From NCBI GenBank assembly GCA_025924315.1, contig JAICIO010000006.1, forward strand, positions 1-64,000: a DNA stretch of 64,000 nt. Reading direction: 5' to 3'. Shown one piece after another: positions 7,710 through 16,950 of the stretch. This stretch comes from Phycisphaerae bacterium (GTDB taxonomy: Bacteria; Planctomycetota; Phycisphaerae; Tepidisphaerales; Tepidisphaeraceae). The stretch's first letter is position 1. The number at the start of each line of letters is the position of its first letter. Made by a program: the position numbers and the translations under genes. The notes beneath the pieces are model-generated. The model worked only from the letters and a program-made list of their open reading frames with translations. It did not search any database and was not told the origin of the DNA.

Positions 7710-8888
7710 ATGGATGATTATGGCCTTGTCCTCAATGCCGGCTCGTCGAGCCTGAAGTTCTGCGTGTTTCAGCGCCCGGCGAACAACCACTGGCGGCTGG
7801 AGGCGCGCGGGCAGATCGACGGCATCGGCACGTCTCCGCGGCTCGTGGTGAAAGGCGAGCATGGCGAGAAGATGGCGGATCAGGATGTGCCGGTGGGTGA
7901 TGGTCGCGGCGCGGTGAACGCGCTGGCGGCGTGGTTGAAGTCGCACTACGGCGGATCGCGCGTCGTCGGCGTGGGCCATCGCGTTGTGCACGGTGGAGCG
8001 AAATTCACTGGGCCGGTGATTCTCGACAAAGGCGTCTTCGCGGAGTTGCAGGCGCTGATCCCGCTGGCCCCGCTGCATCAACCGTACAACCTCGCGGCGA
8101 TTGAAGCGGCGACGGAGCGGCTGCCGGATTGCCCGCAGGTCTGCTGCTTTGACACGAGCTTCCACCGCGGCGCGCCGGCGGTGTCGGAACTGGTTCCGTT
8201 GCCCGCCGACATTCGCAAGGGTGGCGTGCAGCGCTATGGCTTTCACGGCATCTCCTACGAATACATTGCATCTGTGCTGCCGGAGCTCGCGCCTGAGATC
8301 GCCAATGGCCGCGTGATCATCGCGCATCTCGGCAGCGGCGCGAGCATGTGCGCGCTGAAAAACGGCAAGAGCATCGATCACACGCTCGGTTTCACGGCGC
8401 TCGACGGCCTGTGCATGGGCACGCGGCCGGGTTCGCTCGATCCCGGCGTCGTGCTGCATCTTTTCCAGGGCCTCAAGATGACGCCCAAGGAAGTCGAGAC
8501 AATTCTCTACAAGAAGTCGGGCCTCATCGGAATCTCCGGCATCAGCAACGACATGCGCGATCTCCTTGGCAAGGAAGATCCGAACGCAACGCTCGCGATT
8601 GATTACTTCATCTACCAGGCGGCGAAACAGATCGGCGCGCTCACCGCTTCGCTCGGTGGCGTCGATGCGATCGTGTTCACCGCGGGCATTGGGGAGAACT
8701 CACCGGAGATTCGCCGGCGCATCTGCGAGGCGTCGAAGTGGCTCGGCTGCTCGATGGACGAGAAAGCCAATGCCGCCAAAGGCCCGCGCATCAGCACGCC
8801 TGACAGCAAAGTTTCTCTCTGGGTGATTCCCACAAACGAAGAGCTGATGATCGCCCGACACACCGCCAACCTTCTTGGACTCAAGTAA
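7710..8888 (+). CDS. ackA: Acetate kinase
   Basis: This enzyme converts acetyl phosphate and ADP to acetate and ATP. The 392-residue chain has the ASKHA-fold motifs of the family: NAGSSSLKF near the N-terminus, [16 protein letters not shown], and [12 protein letters not shown] near the end. The ATG at 7710 follows TAAGGAG and lies 10 bases after the stop of the acyltransferase gene. The pair supplies substrate-level phosphorylation for the fermentation pathway encoded here. Confidence 0.93.
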   Translation: MDDYGLVLNAGSSSLKFCVFQRPANNHWRLEARGQIDGIGTSPRLVVKGEHGEKMADQDVPVGDGRGAVNALAAWLKSHYGGSRVVGVGHRVVHGGAKFTGPVILDKGVFAELQALIPLAPLHQPYNLAAIEAATERLPDCPQVCCFDTSFHRGAPAVSELVPLPADIRKGGVQRYGFHGISYEYIASVLPELAPEIANGRVIIAHLGSGASMCALKNGKSIDHTLGFTALDGLCMGTRPGSLDPGVVLHLFQGLKMTPKEVETILYKKSGLIGISGISNDMRDLLGKEDPNATLAIDYFIYQAAKQIGALTASLGGVDAIVFTAGIGENSPEIRRRICEASKWLGCSMDEKANAAKGPRISTPDSKVSLWVIPTNEELMIARHTANLLGLK

Positions 8889-8901
8889 TAGGAGTATCGC
8901 G

Positions 8902-11157
8902 ATGACAACAATGGCCGAACCAAAACGCGACGCGCAATCGGATGCCTGGAACAAGTTCAGCCCCGGCATTTGGCAGAAGGACATCAACGTCCGCGATTTC
9001 ATTCAGCAGAATTATCATCCGTACGAAGGCGACGGCTCATTCCTCGCGCCGGCCACCGAGCGCACGACGAAGCTCTGGAAGAAGCTGACGGATCTGTTTG
9101 TCGAGGAACGCAAGAAAGGCGTGCTCGACGTTTCGCAGATTCCCAGTTCGATCACCGCGCACGCGCCGGGCTACATCGATAAAGACAACGAAGTGATCGT
9201 CGGCCTGCAGACCGAAGCGCCGCTGAAGCGCGCGATCATGCCCAACGGCGGATTTCGCATGATCGTCGGCGCGCTCAAGACCTACGGCTACGAGCCGGAT
9301 CCGCACGTCGTCGAAGCGTTCTCGAAGTATCGCAAGACGCACAACGACGCGGTGTTCGACGCATACACCGCCGACATCCGCAAATGCCGCAGCTCGCACA
9401 TCCTCACCGGTCTTCCCGACGCATACGGGCGCGGGCGAATCATCGGCGACTATCGTCGCGTTGCGCTCTATGGCGTGGCGAAGCTGCTCGAGAAGAAGCA
9501 GGCGGAGAAGACCAGTCTCGACTCGGCGATGAGCACCGACGAGATCATCCGCGATCGCGAGGAGCTTTCCGAGCAGGCTCGCGCGCTGCAGGAATTGCAA
9601 CAGATGGCGGCGAATTACGGCTTCGACATCTCCGGACCGGCGCGCACCGCGAAAGAGGCCGTGCAGTGGCTTTATTTCGGCTACCTGGCGGCGGTGAAGG
9701 AGCAGAACGGCGCCGCCATGTCGCTCGGTCGCACCTCGACCTTCCTCGACATCTACTTCCAGCGCGATCTCGCCGCGGGCACGCTCACCGAAGAGCAGGC
9801 GCAGGAGATCGTCGACGACTTCGTCATCAAGCTGCGCATCGTTCGCTTCCTGCGCACGCCCGAATACGACGAGCTCTTCGCCGGCGATCCGACATGGGTG
9901 ACCGAATCAATCGCCGGGATGGGGGACGATGGCCGTCCGCTCGTCACGCGTTCGAGCTTCCGTTTCCTGCAGACGCTATACAACCTCGGCCCCGCGCCGG
10001 AGCCCAACCTCACGATCTGGTATTCGCCGCGATTGCCGGAGGGCTTCCGCTCGTTCGCGGCGAAAGTCGCGATCGACACGAGCTCGATCCAGTTTGAAAG
10101 CGACGAGATTATGCGCAGCGCCTGGGGCGACGACGGCGCGATCGCCTGCTGCGTTTCGCCGATGCTCGTCGGAAAGCAAATGCAATTCTTCGGCGCGCGG
10201 GCGAACCTCGCCAAGTGCCTGCTCTACGCGATCAACGGCGGACGCGACGAGATCACCGGCAAGCAAGTTGGCCCGAAGAGCGCACCGGTCGAAGGCGAAT
10301 ATCTCAACTTCGACGACATCCTTGAGCGCTTCGAAGACATGATGGAATGGCTCGCGAACGTGTATGTGAATGCGATGAACGTCATTCACTACATGCACGA
10401 CAAGTATGCCTACGAGCGCATCGAGATGGCGCTGCACGATTACAACCCGCTGCGCACGATGGCGTTCGGCATGGCCGGCCTGTCGGTCGTCGCGGATAGC
10501 TTATCTGCCATTCGTTATGCGAAGGTGAAAGTCGTTCGCGATGAGACGGGACTGGTCGTCGATTACCAGACCGAAGGCGAATTCCCGAAGTTCGGCAACC
10601 ACGACAACCGCGTCGATCATCTTGCGGCGTGGCTCGTCAGCACGTTTATGACGAAGCTCCGGAAATATCCGACCTATCGTAACGCGATCCACACGCAGTC
10701 GATTCTGACGATCACGTCGAACGTCGTGTACGGCAAGAGCACCGGCAACACGCCCGACGGTCGGCGAAAAGGCGAGCCCTTCGCGCCGGGCGCCAATCCG
10801 ATGCACGGCCGCGACAGTCACGGCATCCACGCGGCGGCCGCTTCGGTCGCGAAGATTCCCTATCGTGACGCCGCCGACGGCATCTCGCTCACCGCCTCGC
10901 TCGTGCCCGAAGGGCTCGGCCGCGTCGAAGCCGATCGCATCAAGAACCTCCGCAGCATTCTCGACGCGTTCTTCGGCGTCACCGGTTACCACATGAACGT
11001 AAACGTCCTCAACCGCGAGACGCTCATTGACGCGATGGAGCATCCGGAGAAATATCCGAGCCTCACGATCCGCGTCTCGGGATACGCGGTCAACTTCGTC
11101 CGCCTGACGCGCGCGCAGCAGATGGATGTGATCAACCGCACCTTCCACGGAGCTTGA
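8902..11157 (+). CDS. pflB: Pyruvate formate-lyase
   Basis: This glycyl-radical enzyme splits pyruvate with CoA into acetyl-CoA and formate. It has 751 residues, close to the usual 760. The adjacent catalytic cysteines are Cys416 and Cys417 (IACCVSPM), and the radical glycine is Gly727 in [10 protein letters not shown] near the C-terminus. The start at 8902 follows TAGGAG. The activating enzyme is encoded three bases downstream. The protein is oxygen-sensitive once activated, so the operon implies anaerobic or micro-oxic growth. Confidence 0.95.
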   Translation: MTTMAEPKRDAQSDAWNKFSPGIWQKDINVRDFIQQNYHPYEGDGSFLAPATERTTKLWKKLTDLFVEERKKGVLDVSQIPSSITAHAPGYIDKDNEVIVGLQTEAPLKRAIMPNGGFRMIVGALKTYGYEPDPHVVEAFSKYRKTHNDAVFDAYTADIRKCRSSHILTGLPDAYGRGRIIGDYRRVALYGVAKLLEKKQAEKTSLDSAMSTDEIIRDREELSEQARALQELQQMAANYGFDISGPARTAKEAVQWLYFGYLAAVKEQNGAAMSLGRTSTFLDIYFQRDLAAGTLTEEQAQEIVDDFVIKLRIVRFLRTPEYDELFAGDPTWVTESIAGMGDDGRPLVTRSSFRFLQTLYNLGPAPEPNLTIWYSPRLPEGFRSFAAKVAIDTSSIQFESDEIMRSAWGDDGAIACCVSPMLVGKQMQFFGARANLAKCLLYAINGGRDEITGKQVGPKSAPVEGEYLNFDDILERFEDMMEWLANVYVNAMNVIHYMHDKYAYERIEMALHDYNPLRTMAFGMAGLSVVADSLSAIRYAKVKVVRDETGLVVDYQTEGEFPKFGNHDNRVDHLAAWLVSTFMTKLRKYPTYRNAIHTQSILTITSNVVYGKSTGNTPDGRRKGEPFAPGANPMHGRDSHGIHAAAASVAKIPYRDAADGISLTASLVPEGLGRVEADRIKNLRSILDAFFGVTGYHMNVNVLNRETLIDAMEHPEKYPSLTIRVSGYAVNFVRLTRAQQMDVINRTFHGA

Positions 11158-11159
11158 TC

Positions 11160-12020
11160 ATGACGATCGACAACGCGCCGCCATCATCCGAGCCGCAGAA
11201 CGTTCCGCTGGAAGCGAAGAGCCCGTACGAGCTGCGCACGAACCTCAGCAAGAACGTTTCCGAAAACGTCATCAAGCACTCGCTCGAGACTGGCGACATC
11301 GGCTTCCTGCATTCGTTCACAACTGGGTCCGCCGTCGATGGCCCGGGGATTCGCGTCGTCGCATGGACGGCCGGTTGTCACTGGCGATGCCAGTTCTGCC
11401 ACAATCCCGACACGTGGAGCCTGGCCAACGGCATGCCCGTGCCGATCGAGAAAGCGATCGAAGAACTCGGCAAATACCGCCACGGCCTGAAGGTCATGCA
11501 AGGCGGCCTGACCATCAGCGGTGGTGAGCCGCTGCTGCAGGATCGCTTCGTCGCGCGGTTGCTCGCCGGCGCGAAGAACATGGGCGTTCACACTTGCCTC
11601 AACAGCAACGGGATGTTCCACACGCGCCTGAGCGACGCGGAACTCAGAAACATCGATCTCGTCATCACCGACATCAAAACCTGGGGCGACGAGCGGCACC
11701 TCGCGCTTACCGGAAAAGAAATGGGCCCGACGATCGAGTTCGCCAAACGCTGCGCCGCGCTCGGTGTTCCGATGTGGCTTCGCCACGTCGTCATTCCCGG
11801 CGTCACGGAAGATCCCGTCATCGCGGACGAGATCGCGAAATTCGCGGCCAGCCTCGGCAACGTTGAGCGCATCGACGTCCTCCCCTTCCACCAGATGGGT
11901 CGATACAAATGGCACGCGCTCGGCCTCGATTACGCGCTCGAGAACACCCCGCCGCCAACCATCGCGCTCGTCAACCGCGTCATCTCCCAATTCACCGCCG
12001 CGGGGTTAAATACCGTCTAA
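11160..12020 (+). CDS. pflA: Pyruvate formate-lyase activating enzyme (radical SAM)
   Basis: PflA installs the glycyl radical on PflB by reductive cleavage of S-adenosylmethionine. Cys73, Cys77 and Cys80 form the CxxxCxxC cluster motif (CHWRCQFC), preceded by SAVDGPGIR and followed by the SAM-binding TISGGEP. At 286 residues it is about 40 longer than E. coli PflA because of an N-terminal extension (about residues 1-45) of unknown use. A TTG six bases upstream is possible, but the ATG with GGAG in front is preferred. It is the last enzyme gene of the run. Confidence 0.93.
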   Translation: MTIDNAPPSSEPQNVPLEAKSPYELRTNLSKNVSENVIKHSLETGDIGFLHSFTTGSAVDGPGIRVVAWTAGCHWRCQFCHNPDTWSLANGMPVPIEKAIEELGKYRHGLKVMQGGLTISGGEPLLQDRFVARLLAGAKNMGVHTCLNSNGMFHTRLSDAELRNIDLVITDIKTWGDERHLALTGKEMGPTIEFAKRCAALGVPMWLRHVVIPGVTEDPVIADEIAKFAASLGNVERIDVLPFHQMGRYKWHALGLDYALENTPPPTIALVNRVISQFTAAGLNTV

Positions 12021-12165
12021 CCGGCAGGTCATCATGAGACTGTCAGCCTCCTTACGAATTCGCCCGACGCGACTCAGGTTTTCTCCCGATGCTGCCGCAG
12101 CGACTTGATCTGATACCCCGACGCGCAGCGATGCGTGACGATCCGCTCGTCGAGAAGGAGATCAC

Positions 12166-12429
12166 ATGATCGCACAACCCTTCCACCCGTACGAACGCCC
12201 CACGCGTCCTTTCACCCTGCCGCCGCTCACGACGTTTCTCGAATGCGCGCAGTGCGGATTTGAACCGGAAGATCAACTCTCGATGAGCCAGCGTTGCCCG
12301 AAATGCCACGGCTACGCCTGGCGCCGCGCCCCGCGTCCGGGTGGGTTGCTCGCGAACATCCCCGAATGCGACAAGCCGGACCTGCGGTCGATGCGGAAGT
12401 ACAACGAACGAATCCGGCGAGCGAGTTGA
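12166..12429 (+). CDS. Small zinc-ribbon protein
   Basis: This 87-residue hypothetical protein has two Cys pairs (CAQC at about residues 27-30 and CPKC at about 44-47), as in a single zinc ribbon. An AAGGAG-type binding site lies before the ATG. It sits 145 bases after pflA on the same strand and may be the tail of that transcript. I do not recognise a specific family. Confidence 0.65.
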   Translation: MIAQPFHPYERPTRPFTLPPLTTFLECAQCGFEPEDQLSMSQRCPKCHGYAWRRAPRPGGLLANIPECDKPDLRSMRKYNERIRRAS

Positions 12430-12445
12430 GTCGAAACGTTGTCTC

Positions 12446-13594
12446 TTAGTCCGCGTTCGGGGACGGCGCGACGGTGGCGTTCTCGCGCGGCAGGTGCACG
12501 ACGAACGTCGTCTGTTCTTCCTCGCAATGCGCCTCAATGTCACCGCCGTGCGCCTTGGCAATCTCGCGCACGATGAATAGTCCCAGTCCCAACCCCTCCC
12601 GCGCTTCGCGGCTCGATCGTTCGGCACCGCCTCTTCGGAGCGGGTCAAAGAGCCGTGCGACCTCCGATGGCTCGATGTGACCGGCGTTGGTCACTTCGAG
12701 GCAAGCCTCGGGGCCTTCGCCGCGAAGGGTTACGCGAACGGGCATGTCGGGCGACCCATATTGGATTGCATTGGAGACGAGGTTTCGGAGGATTTGCTGC
12801 ACGCGCGGCCCGTCCCATCGCCCGTGGGTGTTTCCGGTGGAGACAAATTCGATCTGCCGGCGCGGGTGCGCCGCGCGCAGCTGTTCAAGCTCCTCGTCGG
12901 CGGCCTTCGCAAGATCGACCTCAGATGGAACGACCTTCAGGCCGAGCCCGAGGTTCGTGCGGTTGAAGTCGGTGAGATCTTCGAGCAGCGCCTGCATCGA
13001 TTTCCCGCTGCGCATGAGGAGGTCGGCAGCCTCTGAAACCGCGTCGCCCGCGTGCAGCGCCGCGAGGCACTTGGCGGTCATCACGATCACGCTCAGCGGA
13101 TTGCGCATGTCGTGCCCGAGCATGCCGAGCAGCAGGTTGCGATACTGCTCGACGGTGCGATGGAAGTGCCCGACCGATTCGGCGACGGCCTGATCGATCG
13201 CTTCGTTGAAGCGGATGGTGTCTTCGATGTCCGCCTTCTCAAGCGGGCTGGAGTCGATCCACAGGCGCAACACGCTGGCGCGAAGGGCGCGGTACTCGGC
13301 GACGAGTTGATTGATGTCGAATGCGCTTCGCGCCCGCAGGACAGCGTGCGTCTGCGCCGCGGTCTCGGGCGCGCCTTTCATGATTGGCGCGCGACCCTTC
13401 GATTTTTCGGACTGCGCCGCGGGCGTCTGGGATGTGCTGAGGTCTTTGGCGACGGCCTGCAGGATCTGCTGCGCGTGATCGCGCAAGGCGAGCGAATTCA
13501 ACCCCTCAGCCGCCGGAAGCAACGTCGCAGCGAACGTCTCCCACTCCGCCAGAATCGCCTCCAGATTGTTCAGGATGAAATCGGCGAGACGCAC
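12446..13594 (-). CDS. Cytoplasmic sensor histidine kinase
   Basis: The 382-residue protein has an N-terminal helical region (about 1-145) resembling the RsbRD-type N-terminal sensor domain. A HisKA dimerisation domain follows with the phospho-acceptor His161 (LGHDMRNPLSV). The HATPase_c domain shows its N box (QQILRNLVSNAIQYG) and G boxes (GLGLGLFIVREIAKAHGG). There is no membrane segment, so it should sense an internal signal or receive one from a partner. No response regulator gene is adjacent. It converges on the small zinc-ribbon gene. Confidence 0.85.
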   Translation of the reverse strand: MRLADFILNNLEAILAEWETFAATLLPAAEGLNSLALRDHAQQILQAVAKDLSTSQTPAAQSEKSKGRAPIMKGAPETAAQTHAVLRARSAFDINQLVAEYRALRASVLRLWIDSSPLEKADIEDTIRFNEAIDQAVAESVGHFHRTVEQYRNLLLGMLGHDMRNPLSVIVMTAKCLAALHAGDAVSEAADLLMRSGKSMQALLEDLTDFNRTNLGLGLKVVPSEVDLAKAADEELEQLRAAHPRRQIEFVSTGNTHGRWDGPRVQQILRNLVSNAIQYGSPDMPVRVTLRGEGPEACLEVTNAGHIEPSEVARLFDPLRRGGAERSSREAREGLGLGLFIVREIAKAHGGDIEAHCEEEQTTFVVHLPRENATVAPSPNAD

Positions 13595-13615
13595 GCCTGC
13601 CTTCTATCACCATGC

Positions 13616-13873
13616 TGCTCCCCCCGCAAGCAGTCGATCGCGGTGATCTTCACGATCGCATATCTCGTGCATGTCGCTCGGGTCATCCGCGACAACCTTC
13701 TCCGGGATGACCGCCGCTGCGAAAACTGCGGCTACGATCTCCGCGCCACGCCGGAGCGATGCCCGGAATGCGGACTTCGACAAGTTCTCTTCGAGCCTGA
13801 CTTCGATGAGCTCAGTCGAATCGAGCCTCAGAGCCGAAGGCAGTCGAGTCGAACGGCAAGGGCGGCGGAGTAG
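13616..13873 (+). pseudogene. Truncated zinc-ribbon membrane protein (C-terminal remnant)
   Basis: An open frame contains one hydrophobic helix (AVIFTIAYLVHVARVI) and the lineage-typical zinc ribbon CENCGYDLRATPERCPECG, followed by a low-complexity tail. No credible start exists, since upstream the frame runs into the antisense of the histidine kinase. It looks like the 3' end of a gene whose 5' part was lost. Confidence 0.55.
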
Positions 13874-13946
13874 CTTGGTCAGTTCCCCCGTTGCGTCATT
13901 CGTTGGATCTCAGTTATTTCCAGTGTTTTCAGCCGAGGTCGGACGA

Positions 13947-14474
13947 ATGCGACGAACAGGGTGGGTTTTGTCTTGCCTCCTGATGCTGTCGTTCGCGATT
14001 GTCGTCGCGGTTTCGGTGTGCAGCTATCGCGGGGCGCTCGGCTTTAGCGGGACGACAAAGCACACGCCGGGGTTGGCACTCTCGTTCGAGCGAGGCGAGG
14101 TGTGGTTCTACATTTGGAATCCATCTGATCAGCCCGGGTTTCACTGGGAATTTTCGGCCTACGCGCCCAATCCTCTTGCGACTGGTTTTCGCTTTCGGTT
14201 CACGCGAGGAATCGTGGCGAGAAATAACTTCCTATCGGCCGGCATCTTGCCGAGCTGGTTCATCGCGATCGTGCTGCTCGCACTTCGGTGGGCGATTGGC
14301 GTGAAGAAGCGCCGCCGGATTCCCGGCAAGTGTTTCCATTGCGGCTACGATCTTCGCGCCACGCCTGAGTGCTGTCCGGAGTGCGGAGTAAAGCCGAAGA
14401 AGCCGCGGCAGCGCGGTCGAGAAGCGTTAGCCGCGGCGCTGTTGAAGCGGATGCCGAGGGAATACCGCGCGTAG
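13947..14474 (+). CDS. Membrane protein with C-terminal planctomycete zinc ribbon
   Basis: The 175-residue protein has an N-terminal hydrophobic helix (about 5-25), an extracytoplasmic middle and a second helix (about 112-130). The cytoplasmic tail carries CFHCGYDLRATPECCPECG. The four-cysteine ribbon is a hallmark of small Phycisphaerae membrane proteins of unknown function. The frame is open upstream, but the ATG at 13947 precedes the first helix directly. Confidence 0.7.
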   Translation: MRRTGWVLSCLLMLSFAIVVAVSVCSYRGALGFSGTTKHTPGLALSFERGEVWFYIWNPSDQPGFHWEFSAYAPNPLATGFRFRFTRGIVARNNFLSAGILPSWFIAIVLLALRWAIGVKKRRRIPGKCFHCGYDLRATPECCPECGVKPKKPRQRGREALAAALLKRMPREYRA

Positions 14475-14497
14475 CGTTCAGCTGCGAGGGATTCGAA

Positions 14498-14599
14498 GTG
14501 AAACCATTAGTTTGGATTCTCGGCGTGTTGGCGGTCATTGTCTGCATCGGTTTGCTGATCGTCGGATTGTGTGCCCACAACATCGGCAGGATCAAGTGA
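14498..14599 (+). CDS. Possible small single-helix membrane protein
   Basis: A GTG start with GAGGG seven bases upstream opens 33 codons, mostly one hydrophobic helix (WILGVLAVIVCIGLLIVGL) with a short basic tail. It follows the zinc-ribbon protein closely on the same strand. It is too short for confidence. Confidence 0.4.
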   Translation: MKPLVWILGVLAVIVCIGLLIVGLCAHNIGRIK

Positions 14600-14656
14600 A
14601 CGCGTCCGGGCGGAGCCGGACCTACCGGGCGCGGCAACGACCTGGTCCTTGGTGCT

Positions 14657-15220
14657 TTAGCGCGGATGGTTCAGCCCGCGGCGCTCGGCCATTTCGGACC
14701 CGACTTGCTGCAGTTGTTTTTCGTCGAGCAATCTTGCGGCCAGGGGGAAGAGTTCTTTGTCTTCCACTTCGATGTGGCGGGCGTAGAGATCGCGGAGTTG
14801 GTGGAGGAGATCGCGGATTTCCTGGGATTGCGCCGGGGCGAGGACTGCGGCGTCGAGCCATTGGCGGCCGATGCGATCGACGGCGGCGTGGGCGGCATCG
14901 GCTTCGCGATGATCATGTTCGAGTGCATCGAGGCGCTCGAACGCTTGCGCTGCTGATGCATCGTTGCTCGCGCGCATCCGCGGAAAGAGCGACTGCTCCT
15001 CGTCCTGCGTGTGACGGGGCGCCGCCACCGCGAAATATTTCAGCGCCGCTTCGAGCGCGCGGCGCTGCTCATCGGAGAGCGGTGTACTTCCGTTGTTCGA
15101 TTGATCGAGCACGCGGATGAGCATCTCCAGAAAATTCTCGATTCGGCGATGACAATCGCTGAGCAATCCGAGCGGCTGATCGAAGCTATGGTCGGCTCTC
15201 ACGCCCAGTTTGACCGGCAT
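14657..15220 (-). CDS. Hemerythrin-like HHE domain protein
   Basis: The 187-residue four-helix protein has the His/Glu pattern of a di-iron hemerythrin: CHRRIENFLE, RHTQDEEQSLFPRM, LEHDHREADAAH and YARHIEVEDKELFPLA. Such proteins bind O2 or NO or buffer iron. The ATG at 15220 follows GAGAGG, and the frame upstream of it is not protein-like. It is the last gene of a minus-strand run with the cupin gene (10-base gap), and the context points to NO or oxygen handling. Confidence 0.82.
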   Translation of the reverse strand: MPVKLGVRADHSFDQPLGLLSDCHRRIENFLEMLIRVLDQSNNGSTPLSDEQRRALEAALKYFAVAAPRHTQDEEQSLFPRMRASNDASAAQAFERLDALEHDHREADAAHAAVDRIGRQWLDAAVLAPAQSQEIRDLLHQLRDLYARHIEVEDKELFPLAARLLDEKQLQQVGSEMAERRGLNHPR

Positions 15221-15230
15221 ACAACACCTC

Positions 15231-15632
15231 TCAACTCTGCCCCTCGAGCGAAACTGTGAGCAACATCTGGCTCGCCTCTTCGGCATAGACGTCGTGTGGC
15301 AAGTTCGGCGAAAGCACGAGCACGTTACCCGCTGTGAGATCATGTCGCTGATCGTCCGCCTGCACGGTCAGCCGCCCTTTCAGCACCTGAATGAACACCG
15401 TCCCCGCGGCGCGATGTTCGCGCATGCGCGCGCCGGCCTCGAAGCGAAACAGCGCCAGCGTTGTGGTGCCATGACGGTACAACGTCTTTTGACGATGGCC
15501 GTGCACGTTGGTGTTGGCTTCGCTCGCAAGTTCGCGCGCCGCCTGTTCGAGATCAAACACTTGCGCGGCGGGCGCGAAGCGCTCTTCGGGATGCGTACGC
15601 GACCGGTCCGATCCGGCGGATTGTTGGTCCAT
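15231..15632 (-). CDS. Small cupin-domain protein
   Basis: A 133-residue single cupin barrel, with metal-ligand motif 1 around MREHRAAGTVFIQVLKG and motif 2 around LSPNLPHDVYA. The ATG at 15632 is preceded by GGAGGT. Similar cupins are common beside hemerythrin and Rrf2 genes in nitrosative-stress clusters, where their ligand is not established. It lies upstream of and probably co-transcribed with the hemerythrin gene. Confidence 0.78.
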   Translation of the reverse strand: MDQQSAGSDRSRTHPEERFAPAAQVFDLEQAARELASEANTNVHGHRQKTLYRHGTTTLALFRFEAGARMREHRAAGTVFIQVLKGRLTVQADDQRHDLTAGNVLVLSPNLPHDVYAEEASQMLLTVSLEGQS

Positions 15633-15774
15633 GATTCGTTGACCTCCGTGTTGAGCTGCGCGGCAACTTCGAGCCATCAGCGCATAGCTGAAGCCGAGGT
15701 GAAGTTAGCTCTTGATGCGGACGCATCGCAACGGGGAAAAGCCCTGTGAGATCGATTCTGAGCCGCATCGTGTT

Positions 15775-16950
15775 TCATTCGCACACGCGTTCCGCGTCGG
15801 TCAAATAGCACGACGGATCCTCACCCAGCCAGTTTCCGGTGGCAGCTTCAGCGCGCGTGCGCAGGTTTCCGTTGCAAACGTCGAGAAAGCGGCACGATTG
15901 GCATCGGTCGGGCAAGTGCGATTTGCGATCGCGCAAGATCGCAAGTCGTTGATCGGTTGCCTCCGACCAGATCTGGCTGAACGGTTGCTGTCGGATGTTG
16001 CCGCAGTTGTAGTGCCAGCTGAACTGGTCATAGTGAACGTTGCCGACGGGATCGATCGACGCGATGTTGCAGCCGCTGCGGTTTCCGCCGGTGCCTTGCA
16101 GGCGGCGACGCAGATCGTTCGCACGCCGCGGGTCCGTCTTCTCGAGCATGAGCAGCAAATACGCCGCGTCGGTGTGATTGCCGACGGTCAGCACTTCGAG
16201 CTTCGAGCCGTGTGCATGTTCCAGCTCCGATCGCGCGAAGATGTGGTTGACGACGTGGCGCGTCTGCTCCGCGGTCAGATCGACCTTCTGCATCCTTCCG
16301 CCACGCCCGGCATAGGCGAGGTGATAAACGCACAGCCGCTGCACGTCGTGCGCGAGACAGATGTCGAAGATTTCATCGAGGTCGAAGCGGTTGAGCGCGT
16401 GCACAGTGAAGCGCACGCCGACTTTGATCCCGCGCTCGCGGCAGCGATCGATGGCAGCGATCGACCCGCGGAAGGCGCCTTTCATTCCGCGCAGCTTGTC
16501 GTGCTGCGCTTCGGAGCCGTCGAGGCTGATGCCGGCGTATTTGAGACCGATGTCGGCCAACCGATCGGCGACGGCGTCGTCGATCAGCAAACCGTTGGTC
16601 GAGAGCGTGCACGAAAGCCCAAGTTGCTGCGCGTATTCAATCAGCTCGAGCGTATCGGCACGATGCAGCGGCTCGCCACCGCTGAACAGAACCGCGGGAA
16701 CTTTGAACCGTTTCAGATCTTCAAGCAGCGCGTGCCCTTCCGACTTGGTGAGTTCGCCGGGCGCAGGGTTGGCGTCTGCCGACGCATAACAATGCACGCA
16801 GCGCAGGTTGCACGCCTTTGTCACGGCCCACACGACGACCGGCCGCGGAGTGAGAGCGGTCGCGTCGCGCGCGCTACTCTGGGTATGTCCGTAGCGCAAC
16901 GCCTCGTTGCCCGCGCGATGATCGCATAACAGATTGGTGATGCTCAGCAT
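15775..16950 (-). CDS. nirJ: NirJ-type radical SAM/SPASM protein (haem d1 / alternative haem route)
   Basis: The 391-residue protein has the radical SAM motif CNLRCVHC and the SAM-binding LFSGGEPL. Its C-terminal SPASM-like region CQSCRFLDVCNGNLRTRAE leads into GEDPSCYL, closely matching NirJ. NirJ removes propionate side chains during haem d1 synthesis, and the related AhbC/AhbD proteins act in siroheme-dependent haem synthesis. No cd1 nitrite reductase gene is in the window, so an AhbC/D-like role remains possible. The start at 16950 has AGGAG at the right distance and overlaps the 3' end of the upstream radical SAM gene by 77 bases. Confidence 0.82.
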   Translation of the reverse strand: MLSITNLLCDHRAGNEALRYGHTQSSARDATALTPRPVVVWAVTKACNLRCVHCYASADANPAPGELTKSEGHALLEDLKRFKVPAVLFSGGEPLHRADTLELIEYAQQLGLSCTLSTNGLLIDDAVADRLADIGLKYAGISLDGSEAQHDKLRGMKGAFRGSIAAIDRCRERGIKVGVRFTVHALNRFDLDEIFDICLAHDVQRLCVYHLAYAGRGGRMQKVDLTAEQTRHVVNHIFARSELEHAHGSKLEVLTVGNHTDAAYLLLMLEKTDPRRANDLRRRLQGTGGNRSGCNIASIDPVGNVHYDQFSWHYNCGNIRQQPFSQIWSEATDQRLAILRDRKSHLPDRCQSCRFLDVCNGNLRTRAEAATGNWLGEDPSCYLTDAERVCE

